Origin: Neisseria subflava
GTDB lineage: Bacteria > Pseudomonadota > Gammaproteobacteria > Burkholderiales > Neisseriaceae
Length of the DNA: 64,000 nt
Assembly (NCBI RefSeq): GCF_005221305.1
Contig: NZ_CP039887.1
Location: 1,302,001 to 1,366,000, forward strand
Direction of reading: 5' to 3'
Each line of letters starts with the position of its first letter. Within the stretch, counting starts at the first letter, position 1. Under the pieces are notes generated by a model that saw only the letters and a list, made by a program, of their open reading frames with translations, searched no databases and had not been told where the DNA came from. Below, in pieces: positions 63,204 to 64,000 of the stretch. A program made the translations under genes and the position numbers.

Positions 63204-64000
63204 GGTTTAAATCCAAACAGCCAAGTTTTCAAAGCAATACGTTTTTTACGGGGAGAAGGAATCGCAATTTTATAAGTCAACACATTTTGCGCACCATCAC
63301 GGTCAATTTCATTCAACAACGTATAATAAATAGTCGCCATAATCAGGCCGACTTTTTGAGATTTCTTATCTTCAGCCGGCAGAAGTAACATCGCTTCACG
63401 ATAAGTTTCACGCGCCCTATTCACTTGAAATTGCATCAATTTTGCAAAATTGTCTGTCGGTTTGCACTGCATAATTACGTTGGCAGGTACGTCAAACTTC
63501 TGCATTTCCTCTATAGGCAGATAAATTCTTCCCTGCCGCGCATCTTCGCCCACATCGCGAATAATGTTCGTCAACTGCAAAGCCAAGCCCATCTTGTCCG
63601 CATATTCCAAAGTTTTCGGATTGGAAAAACCTAAAATTCGCGCAATAAGACGCCCTACCACTCCGGCAACACGGTGGCAATACAGCTTTAATTCATCAAA
63701 ACTACCATAACGAGCCTGCTCCAAATCCATCTGCATACCATCAATCAAAGCTTCAAATTCATTCTTCGGCAAGTCAAAATTTACCCGAATATCTTTTAAA
63801 GCCTGATGAACAGGATGCTCCGGCATCTCATTGTTAAAGATTTTCTCCAAATCACTACGCCACCAATTCAACGTTATCTGAGCTACATTTGGATCGGTAC
63901 AGCCATCAACCACATCATCTAGGTCGCGACAAAAAGCGTATAAAACAGTGATCGCATTCCGTTTTTCTAGCGATAAAAAACGAAAGCCGGATAAAAAACT
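63200..64000 (-). CDS. hpnD: Presqualene diphosphate synthase HpnD (partial)
   Basis: The frame runs off the right window edge; its start is outside. The visible part has the first Asp-rich motif (YAFCRDLDDVVDG), QMDLEQARY, YCHRVAGVVGRL, the second NIIRDVGEDARQGRIYLP motif and a C-terminal tail. This is the trans-isoprenyl diphosphate (squalene/phytoene) synthase fold. HpnD joins two farnesyl diphosphates and, with HpnC and HpnE, makes squalene. Confidence 0.93.
   Translation of the reverse strand, partial: SFLSGFRFLSLEKRNAITVLYAFCRDLDDVVDGCTDPNVAQITLNWWRSDLEKIFNNEMPEHPVHQALKDIRVNFDLPKNEFEALIDGMQMDLEQARYGSFDELKLYCHRVAGVVGRLIARILGFSNPKTLEYADKMGLALQLTNIIRDVGEDARQGRIYLPIEEMQKFDVPANVIMQCKPTDNFAKLMQFQVNRARETYREAMLLLPAEDKKSQKVGLIMATIYYTLLNEIDRDGAQNVLTYKIAIPSPRKKRIALKTWLFGFKP

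Overview
The window comes from a commensal Neisseria chromosome. The DNA uptake sequence GCCGTCTGAA occurs dozens of times, mostly as AGGCCGTCTGAA (the AG-DUS dialect typical of N. subflava/flavescens/mucosa-type species rather than the AT-DUS of N. meningitidis or N. gonorrhoeae). Many copies are paired as inverted repeats at the ends of genes, where they serve as terminators. The gene content (hpuAB, slam2, hemO, gdhR, cytochrome c5, lolA, znuCBA) is also neisserial. The species call is inference from these two signals.

Bases 1 to about 8065 are an integrated mobile element. It has the tail of a probable tyrosine integrase, an AlpA-type regulator, a terminase small subunit, a Zn-ribbon/TOPRIM primase and a DUF927 helicase, and no capsid, tail or lysis genes. 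This is the content of a P4-like satellite or phage-inducible chromosomal island. Arrays of a CTGGTTACC/GGTAACCAG iteron lie near both ends. A structured leader ahead of the replication operon holds a short RNA segment complementary to two copies of an 11-base repeat, like the seqA/seqB/seqC immunity system of P4. The right end carries a tRNA-3'-end-like candidate attachment site and a terminator. The element also holds an AT-rich unknown gene and a frameshifted winged-helix gene.

From about 8.1 to 16.3 kb lie core genes: a DUF2868 membrane protein, a small His-rich secreted protein, dnaK, grpE, cysE, a phosphatase and mnmC. From 16.3 to 22.6 kb is a heme-iron island: hpuA-hpuB, the divergent slam2 that would export HpuA, and hemO. 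A scar of a second TonB receptor (probably hmbR) sits directly downstream of hpuB, which suggests that hpuAB-slam2 replaced hmbR at the exchangeable hemO-hmbR locus.

From 23 to 48 kb come pqiABC (inter-membrane lipid transport), grxB, relA, a formate/nitrite channel, putP-putA (proline use), nth, nhaC, a lipase-like hydrolase, a glucose/galactose-type permease, a YqaA-like protein, an aspartate/aromatic aminotransferase, gph, a cation-efflux transporter, a DUF455 protein, lolA and glmM. From 48 to 64 kb come cytochrome c5, tRNA-Arg(CCG), a second aminotransferase, a GdhR-like regulator, a copper-type TonB receptor, an SNF transporter, znuC-znuB-znuA with a small coupled membrane ORF, DUF2288, apaG, pgpA-thiL, an SDR enzyme and hpnE-hpnD (squalene synthesis; hpnD runs off the end). 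No CRISPR array, rRNA gene or insertion sequence was seen.
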